DNA from: Jiangella muralis | GTDB lineage: Bacteria > Actinomycetota > Actinomycetes > Jiangellales > Jiangellaceae | Direction of reading: 5' to 3' | Length of the DNA stretch: 64,000 bases | Assembly: GCF_001270745.1 (NCBI RefSeq) | Contig: NZ_LFXL01000030.1 | Location: forward strand, 1-64,000 | Shown here: positions 1 through 8,265 of the stretch, one piece after another | Position numbering within the stretch: position 1 is the stretch's first letter | Layout of the letters: every line of letters starts with the position of its first letter | The notes under the pieces: model-generated | The model's database searches: none | What the model was told of the DNA's origin: nothing | The model's input: the letters and a program-made list of their open reading frames with translations, nothing else | Position numbers and translations under genes: made by a program

Positions 1-1
1 C

Positions 2-472
2 AAGGCTGCCGGCGCGGAGGTCACCGGCGTGTGCAGCCCGGCGAAGACGGACCTGGTGCGCGCTCTGGGCGCCGACCACGTCCTCGACTACACCCACGAC
101 GACTTCGCCGACGGCACGCACCGCTACGACCTGATCCTCGACATCGCGGGCAACCCGTCGCTGTCGCGGTTGCGCCGGGCGCTCACCCCGTCCGGGACGG
201 CCGTGATCGTGGGCGGGGAGAGCGGCGGCGCCTGGACCGGCGGCTTCGGCCGTCAGCTGCGGGCGCCGATCGTCTCGCTGTTCGTCCGGCAGCGGCTGGT
301 CATGCTGGCCTCCAAGGAACGCGCCGGCGACCTCGTCCGGCTCACCCCGCTCATCGAGGCGGGCGCGGTGACGCCCAGCGTCGACCGGACCTTCCCGCTC
401 GAACGGGTCGCCGACGCCATGCGCTATCTGGAGTCGGGGAAGGTGCGGGGAAAGCTCGCCATCACGATCTGA
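2..472 (+). CDS. Zinc-binding/quinone-type MDR dehydrogenase, C-terminal part
   Basis: The reading frame is open from base 2, so the gene begins before the window. The 156 visible residues are the Rossmann half and C-terminus of a medium-chain dehydrogenase/reductase: an AAGAEV strand-turn, the LGADHVLDY motif that precedes the substrate-side loop, then IVGGES and a C-terminal GKLAITI typical of NAD(P)H:quinone-reductase-like MDR proteins. The catalytic N-terminal half is outside the window, so zinc dependence and substrate cannot be judged. It converges on the desaturase gene, with only 18 nt between the two stop codons. Confidence 0.85.
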   Translation, partial: KAAGAEVTGVCSPAKTDLVRALGADHVLDYTHDDFADGTHRYDLILDIAGNPSLSRLRRALTPSGTAVIVGGESGGAWTGGFGRQLRAPIVSLFVRQRLVMLASKERAGDLVRLTPLIEAGAVTPSVDRTFPLERVADAMRYLESGKVRGKLAITI

Positions 473-490
473 GCGCGGCCGCCGGTGCGA

Positions 491-1600
491 TCAGGGCCGG
501 AGCTGGCTGGCGAGCGGGCAGCGGAACGGGTCCGTCGCGGCGTGCTCGACGGTGTTGAGGTAGCGGACGATCACGCGGTAGGCGCCGGCGAACGTGGTCT
601 CGGTGTACCGGACGTCGTGCTTGGCGCAGTGCTCGCGGACGAGGGCCTGTGCCTTGCGCAGGTTCGGGCGGGGCATGTTGGGGAACAGGTGGTGCTCGAT
701 CTGGTAGTTGAGCCCGCCCATGGCGAAGGTGGTGAAGCGGCCACCGCTGATGTTCCGTGACATCAGGACCTGGCGGCGGAGGAAGTCGATCTTCAGGTCC
801 GGCGGGACGATGGGCATGCCGAGGTGGTTGGGCGCGAACGCCCCGCTGAGCAGCAGGCCGAAGAGGGCCATCTGGACACCGAGGAACGCGGCGGCCTTGC
901 CCGGCGGCAGGACCAGCAGCAGCACGGTGAGGTACCCGCCGAACCGGCCCACGATGAACGCGACTTCCCACCACCGGTGCTTGAGCTGTTGCTCGTGCAG
1001 CAGCCGCTGGATGCTCGCGACATGCAGGGCGAGACCCATGAAGATGGCGAGGGGGAAGAAATAGCCCTGCCACCGGGTGAGGCGGGCCGCCAGGCCGCGC
1101 CGGCTCGCCGCGATGGCGGGGGTGAAGGCGAAGGCGCTGGGCCCGATGTCGGGATCCGCGCCCTCCTTGTTCGGGTTGGCGTGGTGACGACTGTGCTTGT
1201 TCATCCACCAGCCGTGGCTGAGGCCGACGAACGCCCCCGCGAGCACCCGCGAGGTCCAGTCGTTCCAGTGGTGCGACTTGAAGATCTGCCGGTGTGCGCT
1301 GTCGTGGCCCAGGAACGTCAGCTGGGTGAGCACGACCCCCAGCCCTCCGGCGAGGATGAGTTGGAACCACGAGTCGCCGATGAACGCGAAGAGCACCCAG
1401 ATGCCGGCGAGGACCGTGATCGTCGTGATGATCTTGGTCCAGTAGTAGCCGTAGCGGCGGCGGAGCAGCCCGGCGGCCTGAACCTGCTGCGACAGCTCCG
1501 TGTACGTGCTCACGTACCGCACCCGCCGTGGCACGGCCTCGCTGCGGATGGGCGCCGCTCTGACGGCGGAATCAGGTGATTCTGTGTCGGGCAGTCGCAT
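491..1600 (-). CDS. Membrane fatty acid (acyl) desaturase
   Basis: 369-residue integral membrane di-iron desaturase that would introduce a double bond into an acyl chain. All three histidine clusters are present: HDSAH at residues 99-103, HSRHH at 136-140 and QIEHH near 305, the last followed by LFP as in bacterial acyl-lipid/acyl-CoA desaturases. Hydrophobic segments lie at about 57-95 and 185-250. The ATG at 1600 (MRLPDTE) is chosen because the open frame further upstream runs into the neighbouring D-aminoacylase remnant; an ATG at 1693 is an alternative. It is the last gene of the leftward series but its role is unrelated to it, so it may have its own promoter. Confidence 0.85.
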   Translation of the reverse strand: MRLPDTESPDSAVRAAPIRSEAVPRRVRYVSTYTELSQQVQAAGLLRRRYGYYWTKIITTITVLAGIWVLFAFIGDSWFQLILAGGLGVVLTQLTFLGHDSAHRQIFKSHHWNDWTSRVLAGAFVGLSHGWWMNKHSRHHANPNKEGADPDIGPSAFAFTPAIAASRRGLAARLTRWQGYFFPLAIFMGLALHVASIQRLLHEQQLKHRWWEVAFIVGRFGGYLTVLLLVLPPGKAAAFLGVQMALFGLLLSGAFAPNHLGMPIVPPDLKIDFLRRQVLMSRNISGGRFTTFAMGGLNYQIEHHLFPNMPRPNLRKAQALVREHCAKHDVRYTETTFAGAYRVIVRYLNTVEHAATDPFRCPLASQLRP

Positions 1601-1697
1601 GACCACGCCCGTCTTCGGCCTCTGCGGCCGACCTACCTCGTACCGGCGCGGCTGGATCCATGCATGGTCTCCGTGTCCAACGCCATCACCCATCAGT

Positions 1698-3183
1698 TTA
1701 CCCACCGGCGCCCGCACCACCGGATCGCAGCGGGCGGCCGGATCGCTCAGAGGTGAGCTTGCCGTCCTGGAGCGTCCGGACCCCGTTGCACCACACGTCC
1801 CGCACGCCGGTCGCCGGCACCGTCGGATGGTCGTAGTCGGCGTGGCTGTCGACGGTGTCCGGATCGAACACGACCAGATCCGCGAACGCCCCCTCGGCGA
1901 TCCGCCCACGGTCCGGCAGCCGCAACCGATCGGCCGGCGCGCTGGTCAGGTGCCGAACCGCCTCCGGCAACGTCAGCACGCCCGCCCGTCGCACGTACTC
2001 GCCGAGGACCCGCGCGAAGGATCCCCAGGCGCGTGGATGCACGCGGGCTCCGACCAGGAGCCCGTCCGTGCCCACCGTGTGCCTCGGGTGCCGCATCAGT
2101 TCGCGGACGTTCGCCTCGAAACCGATGAACATGACGCACGTCGCGCTGAAGCCGGTGCCCAGCAACACCTCGATCGCGAACTCCGACGCGCCCGTTCCGG
2201 CCTGCGCGGCCGCGTCGGCGACGCTGCGTCCCACGGTCCAGGTCCAGTCGCCGTCCGGCACGCCGGCGATGACGATCGTGCTCCAGTCGACCACCAGGCC
2301 ACTGTGCCCGTCGGAGCCGTCCCGGTCGACGGCGGCGACGATGCGGCGGCGGGCGACGGGGTCGAGGAACCTCCGGCGCCGCTCGGCGTGGTCGCCGACC
2401 TGGGACCAGCCGGGGAACTGGGCGCTCAGCGTCGACATCCCGGCTCGGTACGGGTACGAGTCGAAGCTGAAGTCGACGCCGTCGCGTTCGGCCCGGGCGA
2501 ACAGGTCGAGCAGCTCGGGCATGCGGTGCTCGTTGACCGGCCAGCTCAGGTGGGTGTAGCCCGACCAGTTCCTCGGTCGACGCGAACATGCCCGGCACGT
2601 AGGTCAGGCCCGCGGACATGCCGAACGCGCCCTGGTCCAGCCCGGCTCGGACGACGTCTCGCTGACGGGCGAGTTCGGCCCGGCTCGCGGGCCCCTGTCT
2701 CGTCCCCATCGCGAGCTCGCGGACGTTGCCGTGCGGCACGAGGTAGGCCGCGTTGCACCCGGCCCCGGCCGCCAGCCGATCCAGGTAGCCGGCCACGTCC
2801 CGCCAGGTGAACTCGAAGTCGTCGGGGTCGCCGTTCCAGCCGCGGATGCGGTCGCGGAGGTTCGGCAGGGTGGTGTCGTCGACGGGCGCGTAGCTCAGGC
2901 CGTCCTGGCCCAGCAGCTCGGTCGTGACGCCCTGGGTGACCTTGGCCGGGCAGTCCGGATCCAGCAGGATCCGCAGGTCCGAATGCGAGTGCATGTCGAT
3001 GAAGCCCGGTGCGACGGTCCAGCCCGCGAGGTCGACGACGACGTCGTCCGGTGCGGCGTCGATGCGCGGCGCGACCGCGGCGATCCGGTCGCCGCGTATC
3101 GCGATCACCACCGGCTCGGCGGGCCGGCCGGTGCCGTCGACGACCTGCGCACCGGTCAGCAGCGTGCGCGGCTGCTCAGCCAC
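1698..3183 (-). pseudogene. D-aminoacylase / N-acyl-D-amino-acid deacylase, internally deleted and frameshifted
   Basis: The N-terminal frame (start 3183) gives a clear amidohydrolase: LLTGAQVVDGTG, the metal-binding DMHSHSD and GLTYVPGMFASTEELV. At about 2560 the similarity jumps to another frame that resumes with YTHLSWPVN, SFDSYPYRAG and reads to the stop at 1698. Compared with the intact paralogue at 56351-57919, roughly 45 residues between TEELV and the THLSW stretch are missing, including the segment equivalent to the paralogue's YVTHLRGG, which carries a probable metal-ligand histidine. A simple frameshift cannot restore it, so this is a deletion (or assembly collapse) and the gene should be inactive. 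Its 5' end overlaps the upstream oxidoreductase stop by 8 nt. Confidence 0.85.
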
Positions 3184-4249
3184 GGATCTCGACCGCCGTT
3201 CCGGTCAGCGCCGACTCGTAGATGCCGTCGGTCACCGCCACGACGTGCCGGGCCAGCTGGTGCGTCATCCCCTCGGGCGGCGGCTCCCCGCGGGCGCAGC
3301 GGATCAGGGCCTTCGTCGGGGCCCCGGCGTCGTACCGCCCGTCGGCGACCTCGGGCGGAAGATCGGTCGCGACCCCTCGATCGGAGATCCAGCGGGCCGC
3401 GTCCCGGCTCGTCTCGACGTCGAGCTGCCCGTCCCGCCCGTACAGCGAGAGCCGCCACTGCGGCGGCTGCGGGAACGGCTGGGTCGAGGCCGCCGACAGC
3501 ACCCCGGCGCCGGAGTCGGCGAACTCGACCGCGACGCTGGTGTGCAGGTCCGTCCTGGACCGTGACGGAGTCGTGAACGCGGCCAGCCGCGCGATGCGCT
3601 GTCCCGTGATCCAGCAGGCCAGGCCCAGCTGATGGGACATCGACACCGCCGCGGAGCCACCGCCCGACACCGCCGGGTCGGTGTAGGTGGACGGTTCCGA
3701 CGCACCGGCGCCGGCCCAGCCGCCGTCGCTGCCACCGCGCAGCAGCGCGCGGGTGTTGACCGCCAGCTGCATCGTCAGCTGCTCCAACGGCCCGAGCCGG
3801 CCGGACTCCACGCACGCGCGCGCATGCCGGAAGACCGGGGTGGCCGACCACCCGTAGCCGACCAGCAGCCGGCGGCCGCTGCTCTCCGCGGCCGCGCACA
3901 TGAGCTCGGCGTCGGCGCTGCCCAGCGCGAACGGTTTCTCCACCAGGACGTGCGAACCCGCCGAGAGCGCCGCGGTCACCTGGTCGACGTGCGCGATGGG
4001 CGGGCTGCTCACCACCGTGATGTCCGGCCGGAGGCCGAGCGCGTCCCGCCAGTCGGCCAGGGCGTGACGGGCGCCGAACTCCGCGGCCAGGCGTTCGGCC
4101 GTCGCCTGGCGCGGACTCGTGACCGCGAGCAGCTCGACCTCCGGATCCGACGTCAGGGCCGGCAGGTGGGCGGTCTGCGACCACGCCCCCGCGCTCAGCA
4201 CGACGGCGGTGACGGGTCGGCCGCGAGGTCGGTCAGGTGTGTCTGTCAT
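3176..4249 (-). CDS. Gfo/Idh/MocA family NAD(P)-dependent oxidoreductase
   Basis: 357 residues. The N-terminal Rossmann domain starts with TAVVLSAGAWSQTAHLPAL, and the family lysine motif is present as EKPFA near residue 105; the rest is the alpha/beta substrate domain. The family oxidises or epimerises sugars, inositols and related polyols with NAD(P). ATG 4249 is preceded by GAGGAAA 8 nt upstream, a good ribosome binding site. The gap to the lactonase upstream is 365 nt and holds an inverted repeat, so this gene may have its own promoter. The substrate cannot be deduced. Confidence 0.85.
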   Translation of the reverse strand: MTDTPDRPRGRPVTAVVLSAGAWSQTAHLPALTSDPEVELLAVTSPRQATAERLAAEFGARHALADWRDALGLRPDITVVSSPPIAHVDQVTAALSAGSHVLVEKPFALGSADAELMCAAAESSGRRLLVGYGWSATPVFRHARACVESGRLGPLEQLTMQLAVNTRALLRGGSDGGWAGAGASEPSTYTDPAVSGGGSAAVSMSHQLGLACWITGQRIARLAAFTTPSRSRTDLHTSVAVEFADSGAGVLSAASTQPFPQPPQWRLSLYGRDGQLDVETSRDAARWISDRGVATDLPPEVADGRYDAGAPTKALIRCARGEPPPEGMTHQLARHVVAVTDGIYESALTGTAVEIRG

Positions 4250-4559
4250 CAGCAGTTTCCTCGATGAGGTCCGTGGGTCCGTTCGCACCGGCCCGGCCGG
4301 CCTTGTGCGGGAGAGCGATGGTGACACCAGCGCCAACAGTTGGCAGCTCCGTCTACACCTGTGCCGGCATCGACACACCCCGCGTCTGCCTCCCGGCTTC
4401 ACCACCGTCTTCCCGGTGAGGTGTCTCGATGAAGCTCGCGGTCGGGGCGTTGCGAGTGCGGCACGTGACTCGTGGTGGTGTCGGGTGACCGGCCCCTGCA
4501 ACCCGGGGATGGGGGCGGGTGGCGTTTGGCCATTGAGGACGCATCCCCCGACGCATCGA
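4250..4559. other. Non-coding stretch upstream of the oxidoreductase gene
   Basis: No credible gene was found here; the short frames lack family features and ribosome binding sites. It holds one small perfect palindrome, GCCAAC-A-GTTGGC at 4332-4344, about 85 nt upstream of the oxidoreductase start at 4249, which is a reasonable position for an operator. No convincing -35/-10 pair was recognised. Confidence 0.4.
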
Positions 4560-4613
4560 CATGATCATCAACGATCGGCGACATCATGACGTCGCCACCG
4601 GTTGATGATCATG
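4560..4613. repeat. Inverted repeat with CATGATCATCAAC arms (copy 1), terminator-like
   Basis: Outer arms 4560-4572 and 4601-4613 are perfect 13-bp inverse complements (CATGATCATCAAC). Inside lies a second 6-bp stem, GGCGAC 4577-4582 with GTCGCC 4591-4596, around an 8-nt loop. It sits directly after the lactonase remnant stop (4615). The same 13-bp arms recur at 56301-56356, also directly at a gene end. There is no T-run, so it may be a factor-dependent terminator or a dispersed palindromic repeat. Confidence 0.6.
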
Positions 4614-4614
4614 G

Positions 4615-5356
4615 CTACTCCGCCAGCAGCCAGCCGGGCTCGCCACAACGAACGGCGATGCCGGCCGGCCGGAGGCTCGAGCCGGCCCAGTCGAAGCAGG
4701 ACACCGCATCGGAGTCCCAGCCGGCGACGTAGAGCCGGGACCCGGACCAGGCGAGGTGCTGCGGCCACTTCACGCCCGCGTCGACCTCCGCGACCTGTCG
4801 CGGTTCCGGCCCCGTCGCCACCACCCCGAGCGTGTCGACGCCCCTGTTGGCGACGATGACGTGGCCGCCGTCCGGTGTCCGGGTGAGGTCGGGCCGGTGC
4901 CCGGCGGCACGGCAAGGGCCTCGAGCGGTTCCAGCGCCGCGCTGACCGGCCGGTCCGCGTGCACCCGGGTAGCGGCGGATGAGATCGGCGCCGAGGTCGG
5001 TGACGTACAGCAGGTCGCCGTCGAACACGGCCTGGTGTGGATGCGGGGCGTCCTGCCGCGCCGCGTCGACGCCGGAGCCGCCCGCGGGCAGTGGATACAG
5101 GCCGTCCGCCGCCGGCCCGCCGGCCGGGTCCAGGGTGAGTATCGCAAGCGAGCCACCGGCATAGTTGGTCGCCACCAGCAGGCGTCCGGTCGGATCGACC
5201 GCGACGTGGCACGGCTCGCCTCCGCCGCTCGGCACCGTGAACAGTTCCTCGATCTCGGCACCGCCCAGGTGCCACCCGTGGAGCCGGCGTGGCGCAACGC
5301 AGCCCCGAGTCGGGCCGTCGTCCTCGGCAGGCGACCAGGAACGTGGGGTCGGGCAT
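4615..5356 (-). pseudogene. Lactonase (YbhE/6-phosphogluconolactonase-like beta-propeller), multiply frameshifted
   Basis: The start ATG 5356 with an upstream GGGAG gives MPDPTFLVA, but the lactonase frame continues only after a +1 shift near 5329, giving EELFTVPSGGGEPCHVAVDPTGR, an NYAGGS motif and QDAPHPHQ, all hallmarks of this family. A second shift near 4965 and a compensating one near 4890 are needed to recover RVHADRPVSAALEPLEA and PPGTGP. After repair the product is only about 247 residues against the usual 330-350, so blades are also missing. Either a decaying gene or a poor-quality stretch of sequence. Confidence 0.75.
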
Positions 5357-5366
5357 GCGATCTCCC

Positions 5367-5921
5367 TCAGCCGCTCGCCTGCCGCGCGCGATAGGCGGCC
5401 GTGTGGACGCGGTTACCGCAGCTCGGGTTGTCGCAGTAGAGCCGGGACCGGTTCTTCGAACCGTCCAGGAAGACCCGCGCGCAGTCGGGGTTCGCGCACG
5501 TCTTCAAGCGATCCCCCTCCCCGTCCTCGATCAGCAGCGCGAGCGCCATCGAGCAGTCGGCGCGCAGGTGCGCCGAGACGGCGACGAAGGGGAAGAAATA
5601 GTGGATGTGCACACCCAGTCCGTCGTGCGCGTTCAGCCGGGGACGGATGTCAGCCTGCGCCAGCAGCTCGTTGACCACCTGCATCCGGCGGTTGTCGTCC
5701 GGAGCCGCGAACGCCGCCCGCAACTGGTCGCGGAGAATGCGCAACTCCACGAGGTCCCGCTCCTCCGGTGGCGGCGCGTCGGTCACCACCCACTGTTCCA
5801 TCAAAGTGCGGAGTTGCTTCAGCGTCTGGAGCTGGTCCGGTGCGTCCCGGGACTCCGCGGAGTTCACCAGACTGACCGCGACCCCCAGCACACGGGGGCG
5901 ATCGGATTCCTTCTTCGGCAC
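5367..5921 (-). CDS. CGNR zinc-finger protein, putative transcriptional regulator
   Basis: 184 residues. The C-terminus (about 140-180) is a CGNR zinc finger: CANPDC, then FLDGSKNRSRLYC, then NPSCGNRVHTAAYRAR, with four cysteines placed to bind zinc. The N-terminal region is the helical ABATE-type domain (LVNS at the start) that is thought to sense a ligand in these stress or metabolite-responsive regulators. GTG 5921 follows AGGAGAGG, whereas the longer open frame upstream runs into the epimerase. It lies 26 nt after the epimerase stop and could regulate this operon. Confidence 0.85.
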   Translation of the reverse strand: MPKKESDRPRVLGVAVSLVNSAESRDAPDQLQTLKQLRTLMEQWVVTDAPPPEERDLVELRILRDQLRAAFAAPDDNRRMQVVNELLAQADIRPRLNAHDGLGVHIHYFFPFVAVSAHLRADCSMALALLIEDGEGDRLKTCANPDCARVFLDGSKNRSRLYCDNPSCGNRVHTAAYRARQASG

Positions 5922-5947
5922 GGCTGGAACCTCTCCTCTGACTTCCT

Positions 5948-7270
5948 TCAGTTGCGCCAGTAATGGTCGAGGGCATCCTGGGCCCGGAACCCGATGACCT
6001 CGTCGGCCCGGTCGAACCGGTACCGGCCATGCGGCGACGGAGCACCGATGTGCACGATCGGCGCTGCCTCGCGCAACGGACTCCGGCGCACCGCCGCGGA
6101 GACCGCACGGCCCGCGTCGGCCCAGGTGACGGCGAACGGATGCACCTCGGAGTGATACACCGCCCGCGGCGACACCAAACCACAGAACAACAGCATCGGG
6201 CAGTCGAGACCGTGCTGCTCGGCAAAGACCCGGGTCACCTCCTGCGCCAGATACTTCGACAGGAGGTAGGCATTCGCGCCCGGACGCGCCGGCGCGCTCT
6301 CGTCGACGGCGGCATCGTCCAGGTATCCGTCCGGATAGGGCTCGATGACCTGGGCCGGCCCGGTGTGGACGACGCGGCGGATGCCGAGCCGGACCGCCGA
6401 CCGGAGGACGAGGTACGCGCCCCGCAGGTTGACGGCGAACGCCGGCGCGCCGTCCCGCACGACGGCGCAGTTGACGACGCAGTCGATCCCGGTCATCGCG
6501 GCCAGCACGGCGGCCGGATCGGTCAGGTCGACGGTGCGGAAGCGGTGCGGGTCCGGGATCCGGTCCGGCAGCAGCGGCGCGCCTGGCGACTGCGGCGCCC
6601 GGGCGGCGCAGTCCGCCAACGAGGCCGCATCCGTCAGCGTCACCCGGCCGGCGGAGGCGAGGGCGTCGAAGGCGGCGGCCCCGAGCGGCCCGCCCGCTCC
6701 GGTCACCAGGATCTCCCGCGGGTCCCACGCCTCCTCGTGCCGTTCCCGGCGCGGCGCGCCTCCCCGGGGCGACGGCGAGCCGAGGTGTTCCACCGTCAGG
6801 GCGGCCCGCGGGTAGGAGGCCAGCGGTGCGCGCACCCGGTCCAGGATCCGCGCCGCGACGTCGCCGCCGGACTCGTCCGCGCCGTCATCGGCGAGCCGCA
6901 GGATCACCACGTCGATGTCCAGGGACCGGGCGGTCTCGACGACCGCCAGCTCGGCCACGTAGGGCGCGAGCGAATCCGGATCGGTCGTGGGCCGCGGGCG
7001 CCAGTTCTCGGTGATGCGCCAGCCGGGCTCGTAGCCGTCGAAGACGCGCAGGCTGGATAGCAGGATCACCCGCCGCGGCCGCAGGCGCACGAGCTCGGAC
7101 CAGGTCTGCCGGCCCATCCGCTCGATCCGGTCCTCGGCCGCACCGTCATCGCGGGTGCCCAGCACGACCGTGAGGTCGCCGTGCCGCTCAGCGGCACCCG
7201 GCAGGCCGGCGCCGATCGCGTCGCTCAGCCGCCGGCCGACCCCGATCAGCACGACCCGGCCCCGGCTCAC
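5948..7270 (-). CDS. NAD(P)-dependent epimerase/dehydratase (extended SDR) with an extra N-terminal domain
   Basis: 440 residues. Residues from about 190 form a normal extended SDR: VTGAGGPLGAAA for the nucleotide, NCAVV, and the catalytic pair in AYLLSKY (YxxxK). The first 180 residues look like a second, degenerate Rossmann-like half (GRVVLIGVGRRLSDAIG, VILLSSLRVFDG, VVILRLADDG), so the protein reads as an SDR with an appended SDR-like domain. GTG 7270 overlaps the preceding stop (GTGA). Probably acts on a sugar or polyol derivative; the substrate is unknown. Confidence 0.75.
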   Translation of the reverse strand: MSRGRVVLIGVGRRLSDAIGAGLPGAAERHGDLTVVLGTRDDGAAEDRIERMGRQTWSELVRLRPRRVILLSSLRVFDGYEPGWRITENWRPRPTTDPDSLAPYVAELAVVETARSLDIDVVILRLADDGADESGGDVAARILDRVRAPLASYPRAALTVEHLGSPSPRGGAPRRERHEEAWDPREILVTGAGGPLGAAAFDALASAGRVTLTDAASLADCAARAPQSPGAPLLPDRIPDPHRFRTVDLTDPAAVLAAMTGIDCVVNCAVVRDGAPAFAVNLRGAYLVLRSAVRLGIRRVVHTGPAQVIEPYPDGYLDDAAVDESAPARPGANAYLLSKYLAQEVTRVFAEQHGLDCPMLLFCGLVSPRAVYHSEVHPFAVTWADAGRAVSAAVRRSPLREAAPIVHIGAPSPHGRYRFDRADEVIGFRAQDALDHYWRN

Positions 7271-8265
7271 GGCGAACTCCGCAGGCTCACCAGGGGTTCG
7301 GCGTCCCGAGCCGGCTGCGTGCGATGCGGGTCGTCGAGGTTGGCGCCGCAGAGCACCAGCACCGGCGGGCCGGCGACGGGATCGGGCCGCCAGCTGCCGC
7401 TCAGGACCGACGCGACGACCGCGGCGGCGGAGTTCTCCACCGCCAGCCGGAACTGGTCCCAGATGTAGCCGCGAGCGGCGACGATCTCCTCGTCGCTGAC
7501 CAGCACGGACCGCACGTGACCGGCGGCCGCCGCGGCGAAGGCGAAGTCACCGATCACCCGGGCGCCCAGCGAGTCCACCGCGATCGTGTCGATCACCACG
7601 GGGACCGGCCGTCCCGCCTTCAACGCCTCGTGCAGACTCGGCGCGCCGGTCGGTTCCACCCCGATGACCTCGAAGTCCCGGTCCCGGCCGACCGCGGCGA
7701 TGCCCGCGCCGAGCCCGCCACCGCCGACCGCGACCACCACGGGTCCGTGATCGGCGCCGTCCAGCTCCAGGGCGAGGGTGCCGGCGCCGGCCACCATGTC
7801 GAACGTGTCGTAGGGGTGCATCGCCGCCGCACCCGTCAGGGACACGAACTCCGCCACGGCGAGATGGGTGTCCGGGTGGGTCGGCCCGCCGTCCCGGACC
7901 GTGGCGCCGAGGGAGCGGAGCCGGTCCACCTTGACCGCGGGGGTGTCCGTCGGCACGAACACGGTGACCGGTGCTCCCGCGTGCCGGCCGGCCAGGGCCG
8001 CCGCGATGCCGGCGTTGCCGCCCGAGGCGATGACCAGGCCGGCAGCCGGCAACCGGCCGAGCTCGACCAGCCGCAGCACGCTGTTGAAGGCGCCCCGGGC
8101 CTTGAAGCTGCCGGACAGCTGCAGTTGCTCGAGCTTGAGCAGGACGGGAACCGGACCCGCCGGGGTCTCGATCTCGGCCGGCCACAACGGCGTCGTCCGC
8201 ACCACGCCGCGGATGCGATCGGCGGCGGCCACGACGTCGGCCAGGACCGGCAGCCGCGCGGTCAT
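7267..8265 (-). CDS. Threonine/serine dehydratase-like PLP enzyme (fold type II)
   Basis: 332 residues. It has the PLP lysine in LSGSFKARGAFNSV near residue 54, a substrate loop SGGNAG (usually SSGNHA in threonine dehydratase) and the phosphate-binding glycine run VAVGGGGLGAG. No C-terminal ACT domain is present, so it would be the unregulated catabolic type. Members dehydrate L-serine or L-threonine, or hydroxyaspartate, to the 2-oxo acid and ammonia. The ATG at 8265 overlaps the M20 peptidase stop (ATGA). Beside a D-threonine-aldolase-like enzyme it suggests catabolism of a hydroxy amino acid. Confidence 0.85.
   Translation of the reverse strand: MTARLPVLADVVAAADRIRGVVRTTPLWPAEIETPAGPVPVLLKLEQLQLSGSFKARGAFNSVLRLVELGRLPAAGLVIASGGNAGIAAALAGRHAGAPVTVFVPTDTPAVKVDRLRSLGATVRDGGPTHPDTHLAVAEFVSLTGAAAMHPYDTFDMVAGAGTLALELDGADHGPVVVAVGGGGLGAGIAAVGRDRDFEVIGVEPTGAPSLHEALKAGRPVPVVIDTIAVDSLGARVIGDFAFAAAAAGHVRSVLVSDEEIVAARGYIWDQFRLAVENSAAAVVASVLSGSWRPDPVAGPPVLVLCGANLDDPHRTQPARDAEPLVSLRSSP

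Noticed and set aside
1698-3183. Programmed frameshift in the D-aminoacylase gene
   Set aside because: About 45 residues of the fold are missing at the junction, and no slippery sequence was seen, so recoding cannot restore the enzyme.
4353-4571. Short frames in the 4250-4614 gap
   Set aside because: Low-complexity predicted peptides without binding site or homology-like pattern; one runs through the inverted repeat.
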